DNA of 64,000 bases, from assembly GCF_014397025.1 (NCBI RefSeq), contig NZ_JACJUO010000001.1, positions 372,001 to 436,000 of the forward strand, in the 5' to 3' direction. This document shows positions 47,112 to 55,574 of this stretch, piece after piece (position 1 is the stretch's first letter; each line of letters opens with the position of its first letter). This DNA is from Ochrobactrum sp. Marseille-Q0166 (GTDB lineage Bacteria; Pseudomonadota; Alphaproteobacteria; Rhizobiales; Rhizobiaceae). The position numbers were made by a program, and so were the translations under genes. The notes below the pieces were generated by a model. That model saw only the letters and a list, made by a program, of their open reading frames with translations. It was not told the DNA's origin and ran no database searches.

Positions 47112-47735
47112 ATGTGCCAAAGCACCCAGAGTTTTAGGGTACCCCGCATTGGGCTGCTCAGTTTCGTAGCCGTTCTCCTCGCCGGCAGCCCTTCTTTTGG
47201 AGAACAGGACCAACGAAGCGCGATGCCCTCCGCAGAGGAAGATAGTCAAACGCGGTTCGTCGTAAAACCTTCGGATGTCGAGGTTCCGAAGGACGTTGAT
47301 CTGGGACACTATCGTCGCATCCTGCGTCCCTTTTTAAACTGGACGCTAATTTGCGACGAGAACCTTCAGCGGCAGCAGCGGGTTTGCAACGTGTCGCAGA
47401 CGATCGTCAAAACTGATGGAACTATAGTGTTCAGTTGGTCGCTCGCGGCAACACAGGATGGTCAACCGTTTTTCATCCTGCGTGTACCACCAGTATTGGG
47501 CACGGGAGATGCAATCCATCTCGATCTTGGCGACGGAGGCTCCGTGGTTAGCGTTCCTATCACCGCGTGTGATCAGAAGATTTGCATCGGCTATCAGCGC
47601 GTCGGGCCAAGATTGAGACTAGCGATTACGAAGGGTCTCGTCGTGCATGTCTCCTACTCAGCGGTTACCTCGAGCACTCGAGTGTCGTTTATCGCTCCCT
47701 TTGAGGGACTTGCAACTGCGCTCGCTGCAATTTGA
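47112..47735 (+). CDS. IalB-like (invasion-associated locus B family) exported protein
   Basis: 207 residues. Signal peptide-like GLLSFVAVLLAGSPSFGEQ ends near residue 30. The domain from about 70 reads NWTLICDENLQRQQRVCNVS, FSWSLAATQDGQPFFILRVP and ITACDQKICIGYQRVGP, with the paired cysteines and layout of IalB proteins, periplasmic or secreted proteins linked to invasion in Bartonella. It lies 10 bp after the adhesin stop, so a role in adhesin export or assembly is plausible but unproven. Confidence 0.75.
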   Translation: MCQSTQSFRVPRIGLLSFVAVLLAGSPSFGEQDQRSAMPSAEEDSQTRFVVKPSDVEVPKDVDLGHYRRILRPFLNWTLICDENLQRQQRVCNVSQTIVKTDGTIVFSWSLAATQDGQPFFILRVPPVLGTGDAIHLDLGDGGSVVSVPITACDQKICIGYQRVGPRLRLAITKGLVVHVSYSAVTSSTRVSFIAPFEGLATALAAI

Positions 47736-47783
47736 CGGGCGGGCTAAGTGGGTTAGCCGTCAGTATTTCCGGAAGGACAGAGC

Positions 47784-48512
47784 ATGGAAGAAACTACAAG
47801 CTATAGTGATCGCATACTGAGCGCACGGCGCGATGGCGCGGGAACAGCTGCCAGTACAAGTGGGAAACGAGCCGACGTTATTGCCCGTTCGGGTCGACCA
47901 CGGTGGTTGATGTTTGGTGCAGGCGGTATTCTGCTTCTCTTGGTGGCAGGTTTGGGAGTGTACAACCTCCCACATCTTGCCGGCATCATTGCCCAGGCAA
48001 ACGAAGGGACAGGTCGCCAGCAGTCAGACGTCGATAGCCGCGGGCAGAATCCGGAGGCGGCGGCTCGGCGCGATGATCCTTTTTTCTCACATGCCAATCA
48101 GGCGGGCGTGGAACACTGCGCAAACACATACTCTGCACTGGGACAGGCATTGGCGGCCGGAACACAGTTCATGGTGCAAACCCAAACGGCAAAAAGTGAC
48201 CCGAACAAGCATGCCATCCTAGGGTTGGTGGGCATGACTTTTCCCGATCGCAAATCCGATCGCTATGTCGGACCTGCAACAGGCCTCGTTTTTGCCGCGC
48301 CAACCAGCGCGGGCTGCGAAGGTTCGATGGTACGGATTGTTCCTTTTCCAATGGGATGCGCGGAGACCGTGTCTCTGCTCCCAAAGGATAGCGCACAGCA
48401 GAAGTCTCTTTCCGGGCTTTCTGTGTACGCTCTTTCGACCGGAGGTCAGGCCGTTCTTATGCCGGCAGGAGAGGGCTGTATAGCAGTATCGATCGTACGT
48501 GCAGACGGGTGA
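47784..48512 (+). CDS. Single-pass membrane protein of the adhesin locus, unknown
   Basis: 242 residues, with AAGGACAG before the ATG. A basic cytoplasmic N-terminus (about 1-40), one transmembrane helix (WLMFGAGGILLLLVAGLGVY, ~41-60), then a periplasmic domain with four Cys (HCANTY, GCEGSMV, MGCAETVS, EGCIAVS), probably disulphide-bonded. No family recognised. Same orientation and spacing as its neighbours, so it probably belongs to the adhesin operon. Confidence 0.7.
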   Translation: MEETTSYSDRILSARRDGAGTAASTSGKRADVIARSGRPRWLMFGAGGILLLLVAGLGVYNLPHLAGIIAQANEGTGRQQSDVDSRGQNPEAAARRDDPFFSHANQAGVEHCANTYSALGQALAAGTQFMVQTQTAKSDPNKHAILGLVGMTFPDRKSDRYVGPATGLVFAAPTSAGCEGSMVRIVPFPMGCAETVSLLPKDSAQQKSLSGLSVYALSTGGQAVLMPAGEGCIAVSIVRADG

Positions 48513-48542
48513 CGCCAGGTTTCTAGTGGATGGGTTGATACA

Positions 48543-49232
48543 ATGCCAATACACATGCGATATCGAGATGAAACGGCTTCGGAGACCGTTTTTCGCATGG
48601 ATCTACTCAGTCGTTGGTCTCCGCGTCTCTTTTTGATCTTTGGCTGGGTCTTACCGATGTCGGCGATTTCAGGCAATGGGCTCGCTTTTGCGATCGCGGC
48701 TGGAGGATTGTCCGCGATCGCCAACATAATCGCGTCGATCATGTGGATGCGGTTTCTCGTCTACCCTATGCAACGGGCTCGTTTTTCAGACGTAGGCTGC
48801 GCTCTGGCCCGCAGTCTTCGCGGCCTGTCTCCTGACGCGAAGATGGTTCAGGGTTGGTCTTCACCCTTTCCCGGAGCGCTTGCCGTAACCGTCGATAGCA
48901 AACTGCTTCTGATTGACCGGACCACGAACTATTTGGTTTATGAACTCCAAAGCAATCAGATCCTAGATGTTCGTATATACGCTGATTTGACCGCGAAACG
49001 TAATGAGGGCAGCAGGGTTGCTCGATCGCTGGCGGTGTTTTCCCGCCCCTCCATAGGTAGAGCAGGAGGAGCATCGTTGGAATTGCTGTATCGTGCTCCG
49101 CGCCACCATGAGGGAATGATGCTTGCGAGCTGCTCAACGGCTTCCAGAACTGTAATTGAGTTGGGTGTTAATCTGGGGCTAGCTAATACCCTTAGAGAAA
49201 GCGTAATGCGTCTTCGCACGCACGCTTCCTAA
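48543..49232 (+). CDS. Two-helix membrane protein of the adhesin locus, unknown
   Basis: 229 residues. Two hydrophobic helices near 28-42 (LFLIFGWVLPMSAIS) and 46-72 (LAFAIAAGGLSAIANIIASIMWM), then a soluble domain (about 80-229) with GALAVTVDSKLLLIDRTTNYLVYELQSNQILDVRI, a beta-rich pattern like a PH-type or YokE-type fold. Unrecognised. Last gene before the right recombinase. Confidence 0.65.
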   Translation: MPIHMRYRDETASETVFRMDLLSRWSPRLFLIFGWVLPMSAISGNGLAFAIAAGGLSAIANIIASIMWMRFLVYPMQRARFSDVGCALARSLRGLSPDAKMVQGWSSPFPGALAVTVDSKLLLIDRTTNYLVYELQSNQILDVRIYADLTAKRNEGSRVARSLAVFSRPSIGRAGGASLELLYRAPRHHEGMMLASCSTASRTVIELGVNLGLANTLRESVMRLRTHAS

Positions 49233-49539
49233 TCTCGTCGTAAATGCTGTTTTGCGTCGGGTCGGGTCGGGTTGTCCATAGCGTGATTTAAGCGTCGCAA
49301 TGATGAACAATTTCTTGGTCCAGGACAGATAGCGTCAGGCTATAGCAGATTTGTTCAAACCATCATGGCGTGTATTTTCAATACATAACACTTTAGGTAT
49401 GGCAGAACGCACCACGATCTCGTGAACTTAATGTCTAACGACCGATATGCCGTTCGCTGCCTAGCCGTTTTGCGCACCGCGAGGATGAGGACTTAGAGAG
49501 GGGAAAGTCGCGTTCTGGCGCGGCTAAAGTTGAGTTAGA
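49233..49539. other. Gap between the adhesin locus and the right recombinase
   Basis: 307 bp without a credible gene. It holds about 3.5 copies of GTCGG near 49256-49272 and a small dyad ATAGC/GCTAT near 49330. No copy of the GACAAAAACGGTC element of the left side is seen. Confidence 0.5.
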
Positions 49540-50106
49540 ATGATAGTTGGTTACGCACGTGTCTCCACTGAGGAGCAAAAGCTGGATTTGCAACTGCGAG
49601 CCCTGAGAGACTCAGGATGTAATCGCATCTATCAGGATCATGGATGCTCCGGGCGCAGTTTTCAGCGCCGTGGCCTTGAAAGTGCTCTTGGGAGCCTCAA
49701 ACCGGGTGGTACTCTTGTGGTCTGGCGGCTGGACAGGCTTGGGCGATCATTATCAGGACTGGTGCAATTTATTGACCAGCTCGGCCAGCGCGACGCAAAT
49801 TTTAAGTCGGTGATGGAGAACATCGATACGAATTCCTCGAGCGGCCGATTGATGTTCCACATGATGGGAGCTTTGGCGGAATTTGAACGATCAGTTATCA
49901 GCGAACGAACCAAGGCAGGCTTGGTAGAGGCGAGGGCGCGGGGCAGGCGGCTAGGCCGCCCAAAAGCGATAACAGATGACGATGTCCATCGGGCGCTAAA
50001 CGACATTGATCGCTCATGCGAGACCATGGCAAGCATCGCTGAACGTTTGGGCGTTTCTGTGCGCACTCTAGAGCGGCACTTCGTGTATGCCCGAATGGCG
50101 CAGTAA
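49540..50106 (+). CDS. Serine recombinase (resolvase/invertase family), right
   Basis: 188 residues. MIVGYARVSTEEQKLDLQ with catalytic Ser near residue 9, HGCSGRSFQRRGLESALGSL, VVWRLDRLGRSLSGLVQFID near 65-83, MFHMMGALAEFERSVISERTKAG near 105-127, and HTH SIAERLGVSVRTLERHF at the end. Related to but distinct from the left copy, and transcribed in the opposite direction, away from the adhesin locus. The IS6 element begins 20 bp after its stop. Confidence 0.92.
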   Translation: MIVGYARVSTEEQKLDLQLRALRDSGCNRIYQDHGCSGRSFQRRGLESALGSLKPGGTLVVWRLDRLGRSLSGLVQFIDQLGQRDANFKSVMENIDTNSSSGRLMFHMMGALAEFERSVISERTKAGLVEARARGRRLGRPKAITDDDVHRALNDIDRSCETMASIAERLGVSVRTLERHFVYARMAQ

Positions 50107-50126
50107 GGTTTAGCGGGCGTCTGGCA

Positions 50127-50939
50127 GGTTCTGTTGCAAAAATTCAATCTGAACAGAGTACGGCCTATCTCTGGACGTAGTTATGCTGCGAGTGCTTCAA
50201 ACTGTTGTTTGATTGAGCGTGCATTTGCCGTTGCAAAGATGCCTTGTTGTTTATGCATCATGTGAATGAGTTCAATGCCAGAGAGCGTGATGCCGGCTGC
50301 GGTTTCTGACTTGAAACCAAGCATGGAGCGTGTGCGCCGTTTGATGCGGCGATGATCCTGCTCTATCGTGTTGTTCATATATTTGTTGGAGCGAATGGCA
50401 ATAAGTTTGCCAGCCTGTCTGAGCCGGTTCTCTGTATCACATTGCAAAATAGCTATTCTGTTGGTCTCGCTTCCATCAATGGTAATGCGCACCGGCCTGC
50501 CGTGGCGGGCCAGTGCCTTGCGTATAAAACGTTTGGCAGCGCTCAAATCACGTTTCTTGCTGAGATAGAACTCAACCGTATCGCCATTGCTATCAATCGC
50601 ACGATATAAGTACAGCCACTCGCCTTTGACCTTGATGTAAGTCTCATCAAGGTTCTATTTGCGTGTGACCTGACGCTTCTTCTCATTGAAACGTTCAAGC
50701 AGTTTTGGGCTAAAGCAGATAACCCAACGATGGACGGTAGAATGATCGAGATCGAGGCCACGTTCCGCCATCATGGCCATCCGATTGCGAAGGCTCAGAT
50801 TGTAAGCCAGATACCACCGAACACACAGCAGAATGACTGATTTATCAAAATGGCGGCCTTTGAACATCTAAAATAGTCAGCTCTTTAAAAGCCAAGATAC
50901 TACCATGCCATCTATTGACGAAAAGTTTGCAACAGAACC
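50127..50939. mobile_element. IS6-family insertion sequence, 813 bp
   Basis: Terminal inverted repeats GGTTCTGTTGCAAA (50127-50140) and TTTGCAACAGAACC (50926-50939) are exact over 14 bp and of IS6/IS26 type. The flanking 8-mers (GTCTGGCA and CATGCTGA) do not match, so there is no target duplication; the element may have mediated a deletion or cointegrate that fixed the island's right border. Confidence 0.92.
50181..50867 (-). pseudogene. IS6-family transposase interrupted by an amber codon
   Basis: The 228-codon frame starts MFKGRHFDKSVILLCVRWYL and continues in one frame, with a single TAG at 50655-50657 where relatives usually have Trp (TRK*NLDETYIKVKGEW). DDE residues are intact: D in LDETYIKV, D in ITIDGSETN, E in NNTIEQDHRRIK. 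One base change (TGG to TAG) explains the break, so the element is recent and probably inactive unless the stop is suppressed. Confidence 0.9.
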
Positions 50940-51384
50940 CATGCTGAAGCTCGGCAGCCCGACCGAACTGCCACCACGACCATTCCTCGACATTGGCGTC
51001 CGCGCACGATTTGCCTGGGAGCTATGGCGTGCACGCGGTGAAATATGAGCGAAACTGAGTGAGCTGAATGTTGTAACAGGCGCACAGACTGGTGCTTTTT
51101 GGCGCATTTGCAGCGATAATGCTTGCTTATTGGAGCTTTTGAGTTGTATCCGGAAAAAGACAGAGCCAGAACAATCGCAAGCAATAAAATTGCGCATGAA
51201 AACCGGGGAATGGTTCCAAAGGCAAATGTGTTTGGAACAAACTCAAATCAAAACCGGTCGTGATTGAAACAGGTCTTTCGGACATGAAAAGGCAAATGCC
51301 TGAATGTGCGAAAGCCAGTGAATCTATGTGCCTTGAATGGTGCGTTTTCATTTTCAATGACGGCAAAGAACAAGGAATCTCAAT
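50940..51384. other. Right border region of the island
   Basis: A fragment with frame MLKLGSPTELPPRPFLDIGV...RARGEI (50941-51048, +) is the only protein-like piece; no family assigned. From about 51170 on, the sequence resembles the intergenic style of the core genome (AAACCGG...AAACAGG repeats), so the core probably resumes between 51050 and 51370. AAGGA before the 51385 GTG is the ribosome site of the next gene. Confidence 0.5.
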
Positions 51385-52269
51385 GTGAGTCAGATCGCCT
51401 TCTGGGGTGCGGTCGAATTGGGCCTCGTCTTCTCTTTTGTCGCCATCGGCGTTTATCTGGCTTTCCGCGTGCTCGATTTCCCTGATCTGACCGTGGATGG
51501 CTCGTTTCCGCTTGGTGCGGCCGTAACCGGTGTTCTGATCCTTGCTGGCTGGAATCCATGGCTCTCTGCTGGTGTTGCGATGATTGCAGGCTCGATTGCC
51601 GGTCTGGTGACGGCAACGCTCAACGTGCGGTTCAAGATTCTCAATCTTCTGGCCTCTATTCTGACGATGATCGCTCTGTTCTCCGTCAATCTGCGCATTA
51701 TGGGTCGTCCGAACATCGCACTGATCAATCAGGATACGATGCTGTCACCGTTTTTCGGTCACGGTATTCCTGAATATTATGTGCGTCCGGCCTTCCTGTT
51801 TGTGCTGGTTGCCATCACTGTCTTCCTGGTCTGGCGCTTTCTCGAAAGCGACATGGGCCTTGCCATGCGTGCAACTGGTGCCAATCCGAAAATGGCCCGT
51901 GCTCAGGGCGTACGCACTGATCGCCACATTTACCTCGGTATGGCGCTGTCCAATGCTCTCGTAGCGCTTGGTGGCTCGCTTTTCGCCCAGACAAACGGCT
52001 TTGCAGACGTGACCTCCGGCGTGGGTACGATCGTTGTCGGCCTTGCCGCTGTGATCATCGGCGAAACATTGCTGCGCTCACGTCTGATCCTCGTCATTCT
52101 CATTGGCTGTGTTGCCGGTTCGATCATCTACCGCATCGCTATCCAGCTCGCACTTTCCAATGGTGACATTGTCGGACTTCAGGCTTCTGACCTTAACATT
52201 GCGACGGCACTTCTCGTTACCTTCGCCCTCATATTGCCGCGCCTGCGCCGTGGAGGAGCATCATCATGA
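51385..52269 (+). CDS. ABC transporter permease (TrpY-like, PF02653 type)
   Basis: 294 residues from a GTG at 51385, about eight transmembrane helices. YLAFRVLDFPDLTVDGSFPLGAAV near 25-48 and SNALVALGGSLFAQTNGFADVTSGVGTIVVGLAAVIIGETLL near 190-230 match permeases that partner ABC_sub_bind proteins such as that at 29346. The next gene overlaps its stop (ATGA at 52266). Its normal promoter was probably upstream of 29346 and is now 21 kb away. Confidence 0.92.
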   Translation: MSQIAFWGAVELGLVFSFVAIGVYLAFRVLDFPDLTVDGSFPLGAAVTGVLILAGWNPWLSAGVAMIAGSIAGLVTATLNVRFKILNLLASILTMIALFSVNLRIMGRPNIALINQDTMLSPFFGHGIPEYYVRPAFLFVLVAITVFLVWRFLESDMGLAMRATGANPKMARAQGVRTDRHIYLGMALSNALVALGGSLFAQTNGFADVTSGVGTIVVGLAAVIIGETLLRSRLILVILIGCVAGSIIYRIAIQLALSNGDIVGLQASDLNIATALLVTFALILPRLRRGGASS

Positions 52270-53060
52270 TCGAAGTCTCCAATCTTGAGGTCACTTTTGG
52301 TCGCGGAACACCGCTGGAAAAGCAGGTGCTCAACAAGATCAACCTGACGATGGAGCAAGGTTCCTTCGTCACAGTGATCGGTTCTAATGGTGCTGGTAAA
52401 TCGACAATGCTTGGCGTGCTGGCAGGTGACGTTATCCCGACCGCTGGCAAGGTGGTAATCAGCGGACAGGACGTGACCCGCAAGTCCACTGCCGAGCGTG
52501 CTGGTCTTGTTGCACGCGTGTTTCAGGACCCGCTTGCAGGCAGCTGCGGCACCCTGACGATTGAAGAAAACCTGGCGCTGGCAGCATCGCGTGGAACACG
52601 CCGTGGCCTTACCCACGCGCTCAATTCCAAGCGTCGTGAATGGTTTCGCGAACGCGTGGCAAGCCTCAATCTCGGCCTCGAAAACCGCATGCAGGATCGC
52701 ATGGAGCTTCTCTCCGGCGGTCAGCGTCAGGCGCTCTCGCTGATCATGGCAACATTGGCCGGTTCAGAAGTGCTGCTGCTTGATGAGCATACGGCAGCGC
52801 TTGATCCGGGCATGGCTGAATTCGTCATGGAACTGACCCGGACGCTGATTGCTGAAAGCAAGCTGACAGCGCTGATGGTCACGCATTCTATGCGTCAGGC
52901 ACTGGATTATGGCGACCGCACCATCATGCTGCATGGCGGCAAGATTCTGCTCGACGTTACCGGCGACAAACGCAAAACGCTCGGCGTTGAAGACCTCATC
53001 GAAATGTTCCGCAAAGTGCGCGGACAGACACTCGATGACGATGCTTTGCTGATCGAATAA
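52266..53060 (+). CDS. ABC transporter ATP-binding protein (TrpZ-like)
   Basis: 264 residues. Walker A GSNGAGKSTMLGVLAGDV near 38-55, Q-loop RVFQDPLAGSCGTLTIEENLALA near 88, signature LLSGGQRQALSLIMATL near 142-157, Walker B EVLLLDEHTAALDPG near 163 and switch His MVTHSMRQALD near 200. Partner of the upstream permease and, by inference, of the stranded binding protein at 29346. Followed by a terminator. Confidence 0.94.
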   Translation: MIEVSNLEVTFGRGTPLEKQVLNKINLTMEQGSFVTVIGSNGAGKSTMLGVLAGDVIPTAGKVVISGQDVTRKSTAERAGLVARVFQDPLAGSCGTLTIEENLALAASRGTRRGLTHALNSKRREWFRERVASLNLGLENRMQDRMELLSGGQRQALSLIMATLAGSEVLLLDEHTAALDPGMAEFVMELTRTLIAESKLTALMVTHSMRQALDYGDRTIMLHGGKILLDVTGDKRKTLGVEDLIEMFRKVRGQTLDDDALLIE

Positions 53061-53081
53061 TATTACAAACAGCTTTGTTTC

Positions 53082-53118
53082 ACAGCCGCCGTTCAGTTTG
53101 AGCGACGGCTGTTTCGTT
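53082..53118 (+). terminator. Terminator after the ABC ATPase
   Basis: Stem ACAGCCGCCG/CGACGGCTGT (53082-53091 with 53103-53112, one mismatch) followed by TTCGTTT. Confidence 0.75.
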
Positions 53119-53146
53119 TGAAAACGAATTGCGCTACTTAATCCTA

Positions 53147-54190
53147 ATGGCGCAAAAGAAAGCACATGAAGTCGATCAGTTTATTGCAAAGCCGAGCAGC
53201 TCGTTTCCGGTTGTGCTGCTCTACGGTCCTGATAAGGGGCTGGTGAGCGAACGTGCGCGTCGATACGCGCAGGCGACCAAGCTTCCGCTCGACGATCCCT
53301 TCGCCGTCATTCGCATGGAAGCCGATGAAATCGATGCCGATCCTTCAAAGCTCGCAGACGAAGCGCGGACAATTTCGATGTTCGGCGGCGAACGGCTCAT
53401 CTGGATCAAGAATGCAGCCGGGCAAAAGAAGTTCGCGGATGCCGTGAAACTTCTGGTGAGTGAGCCACCGCGTGAAACCTATATTCTGGTTGAAGCAGGC
53501 GATCTCAAGAAAGGCGCAGGCCTTCGCAGTGCTGTAGAGAACGGTTCTGCCGGTATGGCGTTGCCTTGTTATTCAGACGATGCGCGCGGCATAGACGGTG
53601 TGATTGATGACGTTCTGGCTGAATGGAAAATGCAGATCACTATGGACGGGCGTCAGCTGTTGCGGGCAAGCCTTGGCGGCGATCGTCTTGCCACGCGTGG
53701 CGAGCTGGAAAAGCTCTGCCTTTATGCGCGCGGCAAGGAACGTATTGACATAGACGATGTGCGGGAAGCCGTGGGCGATGTGGCCGGGCTGTCGACGGAC
53801 GAAGTGGTGGATGCAGTCCTGAATGGCGATCTGTCGCGTTTTGAGGTGACATTTGACCGCGTCGTAAAATCAGGGACTGCGCCATTTCTGGTGCTTAGTA
53901 CGGCAGCACGTCAGTTTCAGCAAATACAGACTTTGCGCCATATCGCAGACAAAGAACGCAAAAGCGCCTCCATTGTTGTTGCATCTGCCCGGCCTCCGAT
54001 CTTCTTCAATCGTAAGAAGCTGATTGAGAATGCGGTTAGTCGATGGAACGCTGAAAGCCTTTCGCGCGTGATGGAGCGTCTGCAACGCGCAGTGCTCGAA
54101 AGCCGTCAGAATGCGGCATTAGCTGTGCCGATCATCCGCCAGTGCCTGCTGGCGATTTCCGTCGAAGCCGTGAAGCTATCCCGCCGCTAA
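53147..54190 (+). CDS. holA: DNA polymerase III delta subunit HolA
   Basis: 347 residues from MAQKKAHEVDQF. The clamp-loader wrench subunit: opens the beta clamp. VVLLYGPDKGLVSERARRYAQ near 24-45 is the HolA P-loop-like start, ERLIWIKNAAG near 83 and LATRGELEKLCLYA near 183 are family features, and the C-terminal helical collar domain ends KLSRR. Six codons upstream are open but start non-typically. Convergent with the GFA gene 13 bp away. Confidence 0.94.
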   Translation: MAQKKAHEVDQFIAKPSSSFPVVLLYGPDKGLVSERARRYAQATKLPLDDPFAVIRMEADEIDADPSKLADEARTISMFGGERLIWIKNAAGQKKFADAVKLLVSEPPRETYILVEAGDLKKGAGLRSAVENGSAGMALPCYSDDARGIDGVIDDVLAEWKMQITMDGRQLLRASLGGDRLATRGELEKLCLYARGKERIDIDDVREAVGDVAGLSTDEVVDAVLNGDLSRFEVTFDRVVKSGTAPFLVLSTAARQFQQIQTLRHIADKERKSASIVVASARPPIFFNRKKLIENAVSRWNAESLSRVMERLQRAVLESRQNAALAVPIIRQCLLAISVEAVKLSRR

Positions 54191-54203
54191 AACCACGGCA
54201 GAT

Positions 54204-54638
54204 CTAGCTTTCAATTGCTTCGAAGCGTAGATAGCCCGCGATGCCAGAACCTTTGTAATTCGGATTATCGGATGGGTGGTTCACGCCATCATTGACCGGA
54301 ATGACCTTAAAGTCGAAAGGTGAGACGCCGTCGAGACAGGCGGCATTGATACCGAACTGCTGCGGATTGGATCGCCGCTGATGAAAGGTGTAAATCCCGC
54401 ATTTCGAGCAGAAATAATGCTTAGCCGCACCTGTATTGAATGTGTAGAGCGTCAGCGCATCTTCACCTTCCAATATTTCAACGCCATTGAGTTCGGCGGA
54501 AACCGTAACGGCTCCACGCATTCGGCAATAGGAGCAGTTACAGCGGCGTGCAGTGTTAAGCCCATCGGATAGTTTGACGCGAAAGCGCACTGTTCCGCAG
54601 TGGCAGGCTCCATAGACAACTTCAATATCGGGTTTCAT
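54204..54638 (-). CDS. GFA-domain (CENP-V/glutathione-dependent formaldehyde-activating) protein
   Basis: 144 residues. Zinc-binding GFA fold: ACHCGTVRFRV with CxC near 12-14, CNCSYCRMRG with CxxC near 33-38, and HYFCSKCGIYTFH with CxxC near 77-80. Members include S-(hydroxymethyl)glutathione synthases and many of unknown substrate. Monocistronic. Confidence 0.92.
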   Translation of the reverse strand: MKPDIEVVYGACHCGTVRFRVKLSDGLNTARRCNCSYCRMRGAVTVSAELNGVEILEGEDALTLYTFNTGAAKHYFCSKCGIYTFHQRRSNPQQFGINAACLDGVSPFDFKVIPVNDGVNHPSDNPNYKGSGIAGYLRFEAIES

Positions 54639-54739
54639 TCAGATCTCCTCTGTATGGAAATTTTTATTTCCATTTTCCGAGCTTTACCATTGGTCAGACT
54701 TGATTAAATTCACTTTCAGGAGATTTGGGAGGAAATTTT

Positions 54740-55498
54740 ATGAGTGGATTTGCAGTTGTAACCGGTGGCAGCACAGGTATTGGCAGGCATCTGGTCTCCG
54801 CATTTGCCGAGGCGGGTTACACTGTAGCTTTCAGTTATCTTGACGATCAAGAGGCTGCAGAGACGCTCATGGAAGAGATCGAGCTTTCGGGTGGCCAGGC
54901 GCTGGGTGTCGTTTGTGATGTGGGTGTTGGAAGTGAGGTTGATGCGTTTTTCGATGAGGTCTGCAGCTGGTATGGCGATGCGCCGGATGTGCTCGTCAAC
55001 AATGCCGGAATTCAGACTTGGGGAGCTCTGCTGGAGCTTTCGGAAGATGATTGGGACGATGTTATTCGTACCAATATGAAGGGCTGCTTTCTCAACACAC
55101 AGGCTGCTGCCAGACGCATGGTCGAAGTCGGCAAAAGCGGTGCGATCATTAATATTGGCTCTGGCTGCAACAAGCTCGCCTTTCCCGGACTTGTTTCCTA
55201 TACGGCATCGAAAGGTGGTATCGAGCAGTTCACGAAAGTTTCTGCTGTTGAGCTTGGACCAAAGGGCATCAGGGTCAATTGTGTGGTACCGGGCGCGATT
55301 CTTAACGAACGCACCATGCAGGAGCAGCCCGATTATGCGGCAAGCTGGAGCGGCATTACGCCTTTGCGGCGGGTTGGAACTGCAGAAGACATAGCTGGGC
55401 CTGTGCTGTTTCTTGCATCAGATGCTGCGTGCTTTGTCACCGGCCAGACGCTATGGGTCGATGGTGGGGTATTCTCGCAGGCCAGTTGGCCTGTATGA
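54740..55498 (+). CDS. Short-chain dehydrogenase/reductase
   Basis: 252 residues from MSGFAVVTGGSTGIGRHL, with GGGAGG upstream. Rossmann TGGSTGIG near 8-15, VLVNNAGIQTWG near 85, catalytic set S...SYTASKGG (Y and K) near 155-160, and the C-terminal FVTGQTLWVDGG typical of 3-oxoacyl-reductase-like or sugar dehydrogenases. Substrate unknown. Its neighbours do not help. Confidence 0.92.
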   Translation: MSGFAVVTGGSTGIGRHLVSAFAEAGYTVAFSYLDDQEAAETLMEEIELSGGQALGVVCDVGVGSEVDAFFDEVCSWYGDAPDVLVNNAGIQTWGALLELSEDDWDDVIRTNMKGCFLNTQAAARRMVEVGKSGAIINIGSGCNKLAFPGLVSYTASKGGIEQFTKVSAVELGPKGIRVNCVVPGAILNERTMQEQPDYAASWSGITPLRRVGTAEDIAGPVLFLASDAACFVTGQTLWVDGGVFSQASWPV

Positions 55499-55574
55499 GC
55501 CGTATCTCATATACGTTATTGTAAATAAATGATGATTTACTAGTAATCTGCTGGCTTAACGAGGAACATATCCA

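Larger units (their letters stand above)
30300..51384. mobile_element. Genomic island splitting an ABC transporter operon
   Basis: The island lies between a TrpX-like binding protein (ends 30299) and the matching permease/ATPase pair (starts 51385). Contents: an inverted repeat and gene debris (30324-31340); an ABC importer/phosphatase/RpiR/nucleoside-hydrolase module; two outward-facing serine recombinases around a trimeric adhesin locus; and an IS6-family element (50127-50939). Exact ends are uncertain: the left end is probably 30300-30324, the right end somewhere in 50940-51370. No integrase or tRNA attachment site is seen at the borders. Confidence 0.8.

Noticed and set aside
49256..49272. 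GTCGG short tandem repeat as a recombination site
   Set aside because: Only about 3.5 short copies with no counterpart on the left side of the adhesin module.
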